Assembly: GCF_041381155.1 (NCBI RefSeq)
Contig: NC_091142.1
Coordinates: forward strand, 25,708,264-25,772,263
Direction of reading: 5' to 3'
DNA length: 64,000 bases
DNA from: Argopecten irradians
Lineage: Eukaryota > Mollusca > Bivalvia > Pectinida > Pectinidae
Shown here: one piece after another, positions 14,041-26,610 of the stretch
Position numbering within the stretch: the first letter of the stretch is position 1
How the letters are laid out: every line of letters begins with the position of its first letter
Translations under genes and position numbers: made by a program
The notes under the pieces: model-generated
The model's database searches: none
What the model saw: the letters and a program-made list of their open reading frames with translations, nothing else
Told to the model about the DNA's origin: nothing

Positions 14041-17000
14041 TAATTTTATATTAAAGTTGGAAAAACAGTTTCCACTAAACTACTAAACAAAGATAAATTT
14101 TCTTTTAAAACTTTATTAAACGTTGTCGTTAGTGTTGCTATAGCTGATAAATCTGTCAAAAGGTCTTTTTTTGTTTTTTAGTAATTCGCGCTATAGTGTG
14201 CAGTAATTAAATATCTGTAGAAGTTGGGTTTCTATATCGAAACTCAGTACCATTTTTCTTCAATTTTACAACATTCAACAGATATGCGATTCACACGTAT
14301 AGCCTTCTCTAAAATTATCATTGTAGCGGTCTCTAGCTTCAGACAAAAATCTAACCGCGACAAAACAACAGGTATTGACTTAATAGATTTTAAGTATTGA
14401 TCCGGTGTATATGAGTTTAGATATATAATACAAGGTACACAGCAAACACTTATTCTGTCTTATTTCTGATCTTGTACTAGTATCAGGACACACTTGCTCA
14501 GGGATGGGCTAAGTGACCATGGGAACAGAATTAACGAGTGAAGCTGGCCATCTGTCTACTCCCAACAACGCCAAGTTTTGTATTTGGGCCAAGGATGGGA
14601 TACCACGGATACTGATGTTAAATTACATTGATTCCATTCAAATCCATTGCGTCTAGACGACGTTATTTCATGAAGGACATGATATGACATTGACCGTTCA
14701 TAATCTAGTTAATTATCTTTGGATGACTTTACCAATGTTTCCTCGGTGTGTACTGTGTAGTAACTAGCCCAATCTATTTTTTTTATATTTCAATCAAGAT
14801 ATCCTTTGAAGTATTTCAATGCCAAACTTCTTTCCTAACTGTTGTAAACCAGCTAAACACACGACATATGTAGGTTTTACAAAACTTTGTTTTTATAAAA
14901 GAAATAAATGAACAGGGAAGTTATAAACCAAATCATTGTAAGAGTTATTCGTCTAGAAAACGAACAAAAAAAGAAGGTCGACGCGAACAAAGAATTAGCA
15001 AAGCAAGTGGGAGAATGGTTGTTAGGCCCTGTTGTCAATAAACATTTCAACGGGACACCTGCGAAACAAATCTGATACTTCCCTCCCTGGCGAGACCTAC
15101 CAAAGTTAGGTGTGGGAATAGAGGGTCCGGGAAGAAGCAGGCTTGAAAGAATTAACATAGTGACATAGAACTTATAAAATAGAATGTTTGGGAAATTGAA
15201 AGGCGGACAGACATGATCCCTATGTAAATTTGGGCGAGGAATGAAAATATGGATAGGTATTATCAGTGTATGGCACGATTGATGTAAAACAAGAGTGAGA
15301 AGTAGGCCTACATGTCATCGGAGCGTTGAATGGTGAATGATGTGATGGTGCAAAGGGGAGGAGGGAGGAAATCATGGGAGGAGAAGATAAGGTATCATTG
15401 TTTGTACGTCGTACACGTGTGAAGAAAAGCTGTCAAAGTACACGTGTGAAGAAAAGACATCAACCAATGCACCGAGGGTAGGGATGGACTGGAGGTGCAC
15501 TCATGAAGAGCACATGCACTTGGGAGGGAGGGGGTTCACACACTTGAAAAAAAATAGCCCTTCATATACTATGACCAATTTACATGAATAACTACGAGGA
15601 AGAAATAAAAATTTGAAAGAAGATTGTTAAATATTCTTTATTTTACGAGTGCAGTGGGTGCGGAGGTGAAGACGGGGTGGTCCATGCGTTCACGCGTGAA
15701 GGAAAAATAGTTCCCCAAAATGCAGGAGTGATCTAGAATGGATAAACCGTTGGGTACACACTTGTATAGTTCTGATGCTGAATAAATTATCAGATAACAA
15801 AATGTTGCCGTTAAACCGACCGAAGTAATATGTGATAGTTTGATAACGTATTCTACATTGATTTTATTGCTGAAATTAATTGATTATTATATAAAGTCAA
15901 GATTAATTTTGATGAGTCACAGCCATATGCTACCGGGGTCAACGGCTCAATTATTTTATATTTTTTGCTCAAGAATGTAAAAAAAAAATACAAACAAAAA
16001 ATTACTAATTCTATGTTGTAGATGAAATGATTTAAGATAGGTAAGGGCGAAAAAGGTTGGAAAGATTCGGGGATAACAAAAAATAAAAAAAAAAAAACCC
16101 TGATCTGTAGCAAATACCATTCTGCAGCTGGTATAAGTGATTTTTAGATTACTCTAGCTTTGCTGTTTTTCCTTGTGGATACAATTTATAATAATCAATA
16201 TAGAACTAGAACAATGCGATCCGCATTTTACACATGATAATTCAATACAATACAAATTGAAATAAACTAAACAAAATGTATGTAGTTTATAATGATGACA
16301 TTTTATAAAATAACGTATATTTTACCTTGTAGTGGTAGAATTCACAGAAATATTGCGCTGTCCGTGTTTGGCGAGGCAGCTAGTCCGATAGTTATTGTCG
16401 TTTTGTATGAAGCTATCGACACCCAGCCGTATAGTAGCCGTGTGTTAGAGAAATGACTTTTCTGTGATGAGGCCCACAAGAGGGGGTATATGCGATTTAT
16501 TCCTGAAGGCAACTGTATAATCAATAATAACATTATAATTTCAGAGAAGTAAAGATAAATGAAATAAAAATGATAAATATTCTGCGTGTGGCATTTTCGG
16601 TCCGTATGGTTATCTATTTATAATTTAATTTCAACCAATTTTATTGAATAAATCAAAACGATTGGGCAACAGGCTCGGCTTATATAAGCCCGAAATTTCC
16701 TAGACAGAAACTATAAAAATTAAATTATACACATGTATTAAGTTGACTAAACAACATATTGATTAAACAAATATGGTAAGTAACAAATTAACAAATCAAT
16801 ATTATTTATAATTCAACCTTCTAGTAACAATTAAGCATTTCCACCATGTTATCATCTCATAGCGTAAACAACTTGACGACGCTGTTTGTAACGTCTTCTC
16901 TGATTGGCTGAAATGACAGCGTAATGATTTGATAGACAAAGGAGTCCACCAAGAAATCTGAATTTATATATGAGGTTATGTTGAATTGAATATGATTTTG

Positions 17001-18116
17001 TGGTATGGAGCTACAACACAGTCTATTCTCATCACAAACCGTTTATTTAGAGTACACTTTAAAATGGTTAATCTTACACACGTCACGTCACAATTTTTAA
17101 AATAAAAATGTTGCAATAATATATATTGTCTTTACAACTATAGTACAAACTTGCCATTTATTTATTTTAGCATAGATATTAAAAGAAATATCCTCAGGTA
17201 GGATTAGGTATCCTCAGGTATTATCTTTAAATACAAAATTAACTCACGGACTAGGAAAATTTAGTAAAGTTATTGTCATCTAATGAGCCACAACTGCAGG
17301 ATTTGGGCCTCTTTATTAGAAAAGTCGTGGAAAAGCGGGCTTACTGAATGTTTTATTATTATTGTTTGATATATGTAATGTTACATTATCTTTACTAATT
17401 TGCTAACAATCCTGTATGTGGCTGTAAAAATGCAAATAAAATGTATTGTGTTGTATTATTGCATTATAACAATAAAAGCACATCAGCCAATCAGAAGACT
17501 AGATTTAGGATGGAAACAATGAATGAATGAAAAGAATACATGCAAGTATGCATCTTTAAAAAGAAAATCATAGAATGGGCCAAAATGGACGTTATCGTGA
17601 CGTCACAATTCTTGTTTTGTATCTATTTGGAAAAATAAGCCCTTGATAACATTCCAATGCATCTTATTTTGTTGAGTAGTCTGAAAATTTTAAAATAAAT
17701 ATTGATATAGACTTTTTTTTAAATTTCAAAGGGGTATGGTACGATTTTTTTTTCATTTTTGCTTGTTTTAGCTTCTTAGTCTGATTTTATAAAATTTGAC
17801 ATAAATTTAACACTAATTCTAGAACTTTTATATGCTTTATTTACATATAAAGAATAGATTTAGATATTGTTAAAGTTATGAGACACCTCAGGGTACATAG
17901 TTTGCGCGTGTTCAATCATAACCTTTAAGAAATCTAAAGTTATACCTTATATTTACTATTCTGTTTTTTGTTAAAAACTTCTTCATCTTCTATAAATCAT
18001 ATCAATTATTATAAATCACTATACATACCGCCATTGTCTGCTTACTCATTTGGAACACATCGTCTGTTATATATATTATAGACTGAGGTGTTCCGATTGC
18101 ACCATTCCCCCCAATA

Positions 18117-20905
18117 TTAGCCTCACGTAATTTCATAACTCGCCATTTATGGTACATGTATAACATCATTCTACTACCGTCAATATTAACATTACGTCAT
18201 GTCATCACTCGCCATTATGGTACTTGTATTACGTCTTTCTACTATCGTCGATATTGACATAACGTCATTCCATTACCCGCCAATATTGACATAACGTCAT
18301 TTCATTACCCGTCAATATTGACATAACGTCATTTTATTACCCGTCAATATTGACATAACGTCATTTCATTACCCGCCAATATTGATATGACGTCATTTCA
18401 TTACCCGTCATTATTGATATAACGTCATTTCATTACTCTTCATTATTGATATAACGTCATTTCATTACCCGTCGTTATTGATATAACGTCATTTCATTAC
18501 CACCATTATTGAAATAACGTCAATATTGATATAACGTCATTTTATTACCCGCCATTATTGATATGACGTCATTTCATTACCCGCCATTATTGATATAACG
18601 TCATTTCATTACCCGCCATTATTGATATAACGTCTTTTCATTACCTGCCATTATTGACATAAAGTTATTTTATTACCCGTCAATATTGATATGACGTCAT
18701 TAACTTACCCGCCATTATTGACATAACGACATTTTATTGGCCGCCAATTTTGATATGACGTCATTTCATTACCCACCGTTATTGATATAACGTCATTTCA
18801 TTACCCGCCATTATTGACATAACGTCATTTCATTACCCGCCATTATTGATATAACGTCATATCATTACCCGCCATTATTGACTAAAAGTCATTTTATTAC
18901 AAGCCAATATTAATAAAACGTCGTTTCATTACTCGCCAATATTGACATGACGTCATTTCATTTCCCGCCAATATTAATAATACGTCATTTCAATACCCGC
19001 CATAATTGATATATAACATCATTTCATTTCCCGGCAATATCGAGATAACGTCATTTTAATATCCGCCACTTTAATATTGACATTACGTCATTTCATTGTT
19101 CGCCACTTGGATATTGACATAACATCATATCATTGCCCGCCAATTTTGACATAACATCATATCATTGCCCGCCAATTTTGACATAACATCATATCATTGC
19201 CCGCCAATTTTGACATAACATCATTTCATTGCCCGCCAATTTTGACATAACATCATATCATTGCTCGCCAATTTTGATAACACGTCATTTCATTGCCCGC
19301 CAATATTGACATAACATCATTTCATTGCCCGCCAATTTTGACATAACATCATATCATTGCTCGCCAATTTTGATAACACGCCATTTCATTGCCCGCCAAT
19401 ATTGACATGATTTCATATCATTGTCCGCCACTGGAATGTTGACAAAAAGTCATTTCATTGTCCGCCAATATGGACCTAACTTCATTTCATTTCCCGCCAA
19501 CATTGATATAACGTCATTTCATTGTCCGCCATTTGAATATTTACATAACGTCATTTCATTGCCCGCCAATTTTGACAACACGTCATTTCATTGCCCGACA
19601 ATATTGATATAACGTCATTTCATTGTCCGCCACTTGAATATTTACATAACGTCATTCCATTGCCCACCGATTTTTACATAACGTTATTTCATTGTCCGCC
19701 ACTTGAATATTTACATAACGTCATTCCATTGCCCGCCAATTTTGACATAACGTCATTTCATTGTCCGACACTTCAATATCGACATAATATAATTTCATTG
19801 CCCACCAATTTTGACATAACATCATATCATTGCTCGCCAATTTTGATAACACGTCATTTCATTGCCCGCCAATATTGACATGATTTCATATCATTGTCCG
19901 CCACTGGAATGTTGACAAAAAGTCATTTCATTGTCCGCCAATATGGACATAACTTCATTTCATTTCCCGCCAACATTGATATAACGTCATTTCATTGTCC
20001 ACCATTTGAATATTTACATAACGTCATTTCATTGCCCGCCAATTTTAACAACACGTCATTTCATTGCCCGACAATGATTCACTATTTTTTAATTTTATCG
20101 GGGTATGAAAAAATATTTGTTTGCAAACTGTGTGAATCCGCGTAGCGGATTCTCACAAAAGTTTGCAAACAATTTTTTTTTCATAACCCGATAAAATTAA
20201 AAAATAGTGACATCAATACTTATAATTAATTTTATACTCTATTTGATAAAATGAAGTATGTTTAAATGTAACATTATAGTGGTTTTTCAAGGGATTCTTT
20301 TTTCCGAATCAATACGCAACGTCAATGTCTCTATTGTGACGTCACGTTAACGTCGGGGTTTCGCGCCATTCTCGGATTTTTTTTTCATAGTGGTATGCAA
20401 AAAAAATATTGGCCAATCAGAAAGCCAGATTTGGTATGAAAACAAAGAAAAATTAATTATTGCCCGACAATATTGATATAACGTCATTTCATTGTCCGCC
20501 ACTTGAATATTTACATAACGTCATTCCATTGCCCACCGATTTTTACATAACGTTATTTCATTGTCCGCCACTTGAATATTTACATAACGTCATTCCATTG
20601 CCCGCCAATTTTGACATAACGTCATTTCATTGTCCGACACTTCAATATCGACATAATATCATTTTATTGCCCGCCAATTTTGACATAACCTCATTTCATT
20701 GACCGGCAATTTTGACATTACGTCATTTCAATGCCCACTAACGTTTTCATAACGTCATTTCATTTTCTGCCAATATTGATAGAACATTATTTCATTGCCT
20801 GCCAATTTAACATAGTGTCATTTCATTGCCTGACAATATTGATAGAAAGTAAATTTACTGCCCGCCAATGTTGACATAACGTCATTTCATTGTCTGCCAA
20901 TGCTA
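18117..20905. repeat. 32-bp-based satellite with CRE-like motif
   Basis: Tandem units built on a 32-bp monomer (TATTGATATAACGTCATT plus TCATTACCCGCCAT) are regular from about 18247 to 19070 and more variable afterwards, when units with inserted CACTTGAATATT appear. Nearly every unit has ACGTCAT; several have a complete TGACGTCA (near 18388, 18560, 18692, 18754, 18948). A higher-order repeat of 473 bp starts at 19421 and again at 19894; the second copy is broken by an insertion at 20076-20458. Reading frames through it are repeat artefacts. Confidence 0.95.
20076..20458 (+). mobile_element. 383-bp hairpin element inserted in the satellite (H1)
   Basis: It is flanked by a 13-bp direct repeat ATTGCCCGACAAT (20063-20075 and 20459-20471); the first copy of the 473-bp higher-order repeat has this sequence only once, so the repeat is a true target duplication. 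The first part is a near-perfect 132-bp palindrome (20079-20210) with apex GCGTAGC at 20140-20146. The tail carries TGACGTCA (20337-20344), TCGCGCCATT and CCAATCAGA (20413). No ORF. The duplication length suits retroposition or another staggered-cut mechanism; the class is unknown. Confidence 0.85.
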
Positions 20906-21335
20906 TTTAGACAATTCAGTGGAAACTATAAATCTATAAAATGCAATGATTCTGGCCCTTGTGACATTAACGTTTTATGTCCCGGGTTGTGGTAACGTGA
21001 TAAGCGCGAGAGTTGAGGCCACAAACTTTATATAACCTTTATAATAAATGTCATGGGTACAGGAGTATCATGATACAGGTATGATTCATAACGGAGTCTT
21101 CACACAGAAACTAGTGAAAATTATTGACATTAAACTATCTCTTAATCTACGAATCGGGGTCACCCAGACCATTTAAACAAAAAAAGACATTGAATTAGAT
21201 AATGATCAGTAAACCAGTAATAACATCAACTTCAGAAAGACAGTGTTCAACGAAATCAACAACCAACGGAAGCTAAGTTAGAAAGGTGTTTTACAAGACA
21301 TATCGGTAGGAGAGCGGCTGGGGTTGGGAAAGGGT

Positions 21336-21448
21336 TAGTCCGCTAAACCTGCGGATATTATCAGGCTTTTTTTTAAATAAAAAAAAATCCTTATGTAAAT
21401 AAGGCAAAGTTAAAAAAAGCTAATAATAAAGACAGGTTTAGCGGACTA
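21336..21448. mobile_element. 113-bp MITE with 9-bp target duplication
   Basis: Terminal inverted repeats TAGTCCGCTAAACCTG; perfect 9-bp direct repeats GGAAAGGGT flank it (21327-21335 and 21449-21457). Same family as 35165-35284. Nine-base duplications are typical of Mutator-like transposases, which would have to act in trans because the element is non-coding. Confidence 0.93.
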
Positions 21449-21468
21449 GGAAAGGGTTACACTTATAT

Positions 21469-21607
21469 ATTATGGCCTGGTTGAGAGGGCACTATTGCCT
21501 CATAGTATTGTCGAGGGATGGAATAGTGCCCGAGCCGAAGGCGAGGGCACAATCCCATCATGAGACAATACTATGAGGCAATAGTGCCCTCTCAACCAGG
21601 CCATAAT
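21469..21607. repeat. 139-bp near-perfect palindrome (H2)
   Basis: The arms of about 68 bp converge on CCGAAGG, a GAA loop at 21537-21539. The arms contain TGAGAGGGCACTATTGCC and its complement. The following 450 bp contain two TGACGTCA sites (21924 and 21940), TCGCGCCACTT, a shorter inverted repeat around GGGCACTATTGC, and CCAATCAGAA (22031), the same order as in the 20-kb element. It is probably the head of a roughly 600-bp mobile element, but I could not find its outer borders. Confidence 0.9.
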
Positions 21608-22163
21608 GGGTTTAGTACATCACCCTGACATGAGACCGTTTTCCATGTCATCGCAAACTTTGAGAAGCACGTCAAGCGATAGGCCTACCTCGCAACGCTA
21701 TCTTCATTTCCACACCACGTTGTTACATTAAAAGTACAATATATAAATTGTGGCAGAGATATGGGATTCTATAAAAACGGGATTCAGCTTCATGAAAATT
21801 AAAAGTAGATCAATATAGAACATTAGTGAACAGTCTTCTGTAGAAAAGCAAGATTTGCTTCCATCCCCGCACAAATCAGCCTGTCCGCCATCTTGACGTC
21901 TTGGTCGAAGCGCAACGTTATAATGACGTCATGTAATGGTGACGTCACAATACATTCACGTTCAATTTCGCGCCACTTCAATAGTGCCCGCTTGCCCGGG
22001 CACTATTGCAAATAGTATCCATGTGTGTAGCCAATCAGAATCCAGTATTCTGTCACGTGATGTACTACACTGTACATTAGTCTATATACTATCACTGTAT
22101 TACTATAGCGACAGTGATAGTAACTCCTGTAGTATTGAGAATGTGTTATATGGTTTATCGTGG

Positions 22164-22412
22164 TTTGACGTCCTATTTTAAAACATCTATGGGGTCATAA
22201 TTAAGAACATGCTAGATTTACATGTTTGAGGAAATCTAGTGTGTCCGGAGAAAAAACCACCGACCAGCGGTCAGTGCATGGTAACTACGACAACTCAAAA
22301 TTGAATTGAGTTGACATGAGATTCGAACTCGCGACACAAAGGGAGGGGGGGGCTTTCTGGTTGTATTATATTGTGACACCTAAAGTAATCGACCACCGCG
22401 CCTCCATCATCA
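22164..22412 (-). mobile_element. tRNA-derived SINE with LINE-type tail, minus strand
   Basis: On the minus strand: an A-box region (TGGAGGCGCGGTGGTCG), a B-box (GTCGCGAGTTCGAATCTC near 22320-22337), a central block CGCTGGTCGGTGGTTTTTTC, and a decayed tail resembling GACCCTGGCTGTTAA-AGGACGT. The plus-strand copy at 56436-56630 has the same B-box, core and tail. The core is the kind I recall as widespread in metazoan SINEs. It is degenerate. Confidence 0.75.
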
Positions 22413-22715
22413 TTATCATCATCATCCTATTATCATTGTCGTCCTCGTCGTTAAAAGCTAGAACCATTATGTACGTACCTGTAGTTAGAAGTAATCCTTA
22501 TTTGACATTACATGTACTTTGATAGTTTCATCAGTGTTAAAGATAAAAAAACCCATTAAATGTCAAATAAAGATTCAAACTGATCAACATGTACATGACT
22601 ATTCTATATATACAATACAAATACGACAGCTTGGACCTGGTGTTAATTGAAAGGCGTTAATAGTGTTCAATAGTATCATTGTAGCATAATAGAAGCTATT
22701 GGAGTATGTTTGTAA

Positions 22716-22813
22716 CTATCCTCGATATTCCTGGGGGATTATTAAATGTGTTGTCGTAATGTTGGTCTGTTGATATTAAAACAGTGATAGTAACCCCTGG
22801 TATGTCGAGGATG
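22716..22813. mobile_element. Short deletion derivative of the CATCCTCGATACTCC family
   Basis: Only about 98 bp. It starts TATCCTCGATATTCCTGGGG and ends with the inverse terminus (AGTGATAGTAACCCCTGG then TCGAGGATGG), so nearly all the internal sequence is missing. Confidence 0.7.
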
Positions 22814-22964
22814 GTTAGTGACATACAGTACATATGTTAACCTCTCTTAAGGTTATAGATTAAAGAGAAAGGATGTGATTTTAATGAAATCTATAGTACA
22901 ACGTTCTCAGCTATAGTAAACATGTTATATGATACACGTACAATGTAGTGATAGAAAATGTATT

Positions 22965-23288
22965 TAAGGATTAACTTGAATAGATTGTTTAAGGTTATGG
23001 AGATATAACACAAAAATCTTAGTGTACTCTAAATAAACCGCGAAAAAGTTTATGATGAGAGTACCCACATATTTTTGTGTTACATCTCCATAGCATTTAT
23101 TCAAATTATCCCTATAATTCAATTTACAAAAGATAACGTCATCCAAATTCAAAATTCATTTTGGGACTCTTTTGTCTATGAAATCATTACGCGGTCATCT
23201 CAGCCAATCAGAAACGAGGTTACAAACGACGACGCCATTTTTTCCTTTATGTGCCGATAAGTAAATGTTTAAGGCAATGAATCATTAA
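22965..23288. mobile_element. Fold-back element, family A, copy 2
   Basis: A 97-bp inverted repeat (22996-23092, arms ATGGAGATATAACACAAAAA and its complement) is followed by ATTTTGGGACTCTTTTGTCT, CAGCCAATCAGAAACGAGG and GACGACGCCATTTTT. It is homologous to 13760-14040 and 37322-37592. Confidence 0.85.
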
Positions 23289-23633
23289 CTATTAAAGAAT
23301 TAAATCCCCGTCATTATACACTTCGTCATTTTTTTAGATGTTGAACGCAATCAACCCCTTCACTACATAAGATATCAATTCGCTTCTCTCCAAGAATGTA
23401 TAAAAGCATATTCATTAAAATCTACACCGCGTGAACTGGTTGCCGACTGTGTAACATAAAAATCAAAGGTTAACCGTTGGTATTACGTTGACATAATGCA
23501 TGATAAACGACATCAGATATGAAAAAAAAACCAATACATACACACTGTAACAACTACCTAAGGTCATTCATGTTTTCAATTTTTGATTAATTTTAAAGAG
23601 AAAAAAATAATCAATTCCTTGTATGTTTTATGT

Positions 23634-24254
23634 CATCCTCGATACTCCAGGGGTTCCGATCACTTACGATCTCTACACCCCTGGACCATCCTCAATACTC
23701 CAGGGGTTCCGATCACTTACGATCTTTACTCCCCTGGACCATTCACGATACTCAAGGGGTTCCGAACTCTTACGATCTCTACACCTCTGGATTCATTCTC
23801 GATAGACAAGGGGTTCCGATCACTTAAGATCTCTACACCTCTGGACCATCCTCGATACTGGATTATCAAGGATGGTCCAGGGCATCCTCGATACTCCAGG
23901 GCTTCCGATCACTTACGATCTCTACACCCCTGGACTATCTCATAGTAAAACTGGAGGCAACAGAATAGAACAGGTAATTTAGTCCTTTGATGAACATCAA
24001 AAGAGCCGTATAACGGTACACTGTGGTTGACTGTGTGGCTTTGATGTTAGGCGTCGCTCTCTCTGTAGTCTTCAAAGGAAATTTTTGCTAGCCTGTGATT
24101 GGTCAAATGTTTTCCACTGAGCTGCCTTCAATTTCACTATGAGATAGTCCAGGGGTGTAGAGATCGTAAGTGATCGGAAGCCCTGGAGTATCGAGGATGG
24201 GTCCAGGGGTGTAGAGATCGTAAGTAATCGGAACCCCTGGAGTATCGAGAATGG
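23634..24254. mobile_element. MITE with tandemly amplified terminal repeats
   Basis: The terminal unit is 53 bp, starts CATCCTCGATACTCCAGGGG and includes CCGATCACTTACGATCTCTA. It is repeated head to tail from 23634, with a complete unit again at 23882, and occurs in inverse orientation twice at 24142-24254. Between the arms lies about 200 bp containing GTGATTGGTC. The two inner termini (23882-23944 and 24138-24200) match almost perfectly. It is non-coding. Related copies lie at 22716, 24943, 29383 and 38424. Confidence 0.9.
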
Positions 24255-24942
24255 TTTTATGCTCACATAGTAATCATCAATATCAACCCAGAGTTATCGG
24301 TCCTTGAAATCAGAATGCTTATAGCGTCACAAATATGATAATGAGACAACATTTTTTGTACATCCCCTTTGATTGTCTGATAAAGATCTGCGCGTTTACT
24401 TTTATCACAATATCTATGATTAAAATATAGATTTTGATTATCAATCCGTTTGATAATTCTTAAAGGTTATGACAAAATTCCATTAGAGGTCACATTATGA
24501 TGACCTTTCGAATTGGCCAATCAAATCGCTGCTTGCAGAATCTGAAATACAAATATACATGTACTATGTGTAAAGAGCACAAGCACAACAAGCTAAATGC
24601 AAATTTAGATCTATAATGGGACGAAATGTAGTAGCTATAGGTACCAATGTGAATTACCGACGAAGGTCCTTCCTTGTCCCTCGTGAGGGTAGTACATATA
24701 TACATGTAGCATTTCTGCATACCGATACCAGACAGAGGTGACTAGACTTTCATGTTAACAACCCATGAGGAATCTAGACAATCTAACCCCCACATACACC
24801 CTATTACACTGAGCAGTTGTAGGACTGCCACGTGCATTGATATATGGCCGATTCTGCCAAGATGTTCTAGGGTAGAAATGACTTACATTTGAGGCCAGAT
24901 TTGCAACTATTTTTGTTATTAGTTGTTAGAATATACCGTTGC

Positions 24943-25260
24943 CATTATACTCGATACTCCAGGGGTTACTATCACTGACGTTATACCCACCTCTGAACTA
25001 TCTCATAGTAAATCTGGAGTCATTTCAGGAGGAGAAAAAACCTGACCAATCACAGGCCTGCAAAGACTTCATTTGAAGATTACAGAGAGAGCGACACCCA
25101 ACTTCAAAGCAAAACAGTCAACCACAGTGCATCGCTGTAAAATTTTTATTAAAATAAAGGGATCAAATTTCCTGTGTTTTCTTGCCCCCACTTTTACTAT
25201 GAGATAGTCCAGGGGTGGATATAAACGTCAATGATAGTTACCCCTGGACTATCGAGGATG
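24943..25260. mobile_element. CATCCTCGATACTCC-family MITE, copy 2
   Basis: The left end, ACTCGATACTCCAGGGG then TTACTATCACTGACG, matches the right end read in reverse (CATCCTCGATAGTCCAGGGG). TCTCATAGTA and TACTATGAGATAGTCC mark the inner ends of the arms. Internal TGACCAATCACAGG is the inverse of the CCTGTGATTGGTC of other copies. Confidence 0.85.
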
Positions 25261-25501
25261 ATATAACGGTATTATTTAGCTTTATCGCACCTCGGACAGA
25301 AATGTCCCCAAATGATTGGCGGAGAGCCGTCACGTGGTGACCCCCTATCACTTTATAGGGGGTCAGTAAATTTTGTTATGGTGCAATATGGCGGCTCTCG
25401 CCCCGCCTCAAAATTTAAACACATTCCCTTCAACTAAATATACCATTTTTTTACCGTAAAACTATATATTACTTGTTATTTTTTGTGTAAAAATAACTTA
25501 A

Positions 25502-25899
25502 AGGCCCACTACTTCTCCGAAACGGCTTTTAATTTTTGAAATGGGAATGTGAAACGAGATCGATAATTTTGTATAGTCGCAAAAGTTATTAACTTACCGT
25601 TAATACTACACGTATCATCACCTTCTGAACAATTTGATTTAAAACAATAAAATGTTAATTTTCATAACGCGGGTCGTCTTATGTTTCCCGCCGTCGTCCT
25701 AAATACCGCCTGGTAGTTGACTATCACTGCGCCAGACGGCAAAACAGCGAAATGACTCTCAGCTGTTGTCATATATTACGCAGGAAATCTTGCATATGTT
25801 TGGTGTTGTAACCTCATCTTAGGCCATTGAGATGTATTTTCTGATGTTATTAATGTTTTTAATAAACATTTATATTTGCTCCGGAAAGGTAGTGGGCCT
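25502..25899. mobile_element. 398-bp MITE flanked by TTAA
   Basis: The ends are AGGCCCACTACTTCTCCG on the left and, in reverse complement, AGGCCCACTACCTTTCCGG on the right. Both sides have TTAA (25498-25501 and 25900-25903), the target duplication of piggyBac-type transposases. No coding capacity. Confidence 0.88.
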
Positions 25900-26469
25900 T
25901 TAAATCGTTTTAATACTTCAAATTAAATTAAATGCATATTTTTAAATACGAGTTGCTTCCCCTAAGCCAGTTTTAAAGTTGATGACGCCGCGAAAGTCAA
26001 ACGTAACAATTCAAGCGTTTTCTAGACTGTGATTATTATACACTCTGCAATCACTATTAATAAAGTAATTATCTCAGCGAGAATGCACAGATGATCAAGG
26101 AGATTGCACTTTAAATGTTGGATGGATGTTTGTGTCACTTTTGTTTGTGATGCTTTCAATATACAGCCAGTTTGGTGTCGTATTGAGGTAGGCCTGTCTT
26201 ACTGTGCACTAGGAATGTCGAATATTGTTGATTTATGGATATTCAGTACGTATACTACAGGTTCCATGATACAGTATATTTGCAAAGAAATACATAAATA
26301 AATATGTAAGTTAGGCCTACTGCCTAGGCCACTAATGAATTATTTTAAAAGTGGCGATTGGTTGTATCCTTCGCCAGCATAATTCAACTTTGAATTCAGA
26401 TTCTTGACAAAACAAATAGGAAATAAAGACCTTATGAAACAAACCAAAGGTCCTCGATGCGATAAATTT

Positions 26470-26610
26470 GTTATATAGTCAGTTACTGACCCCATATAAA
26501 GGCATAAAGGGTCAGTAAGAAGTATAGGAGGCTCGGGCTACGCCCTCGCCCCCTATAAATCTTACTGACCCTCTATGCCTTTATAGGGGGTCAGTAACTG
26601 ACTATATAAC
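26470..26610. repeat. 141-bp near-perfect palindrome (H3)
   Basis: The arms start GTTATATAGTCAGTTACTGA and meet at GGGC-TAC-GCCC (loop 26539-26541); the other strand reads GCGTAGC. A half-copy of the arm motif (CCCCCTATCACTTTATAGGG) lies at 25342-25361, near ATTGGCGGAGAGCCGTCACG. It is part of the nested region 24785-26792. Confidence 0.92.

Larger units (their letters stand above)
9851..18116. other. Long non-coding stretch
   Basis: No protein gene is supported. Contents listed separately are a tRNA-derived SINE near 10.4 kb and a fold-back element near 13.8-14.0 kb. There is also a CCAATCAGAA (17487) and TGACGTCA (17598) pair resembling the tails of the palindromic elements at 20-28 kb. 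A locally GC-richer minus-strand open frame at 13446-13751 (101 codons) has no recognisable domain. Short repeats of ACACGTGTGAAGAAAAG occur near 15413-15460. Confidence 0.55.

Noticed and set aside
19421-20702. Plus-strand frames with repeated ITSFHCP-type peptides
   Set aside because: They are translations of the satellite, change frame between units, and are interrupted by the insertion.
25342-26610. The half-palindrome at 25342 and the palindrome at 26470 as ends of one simple element
   Set aside because: Only the inner CCCCCTAT-ATAGGGGG motif is shared; the outer arms do not match.
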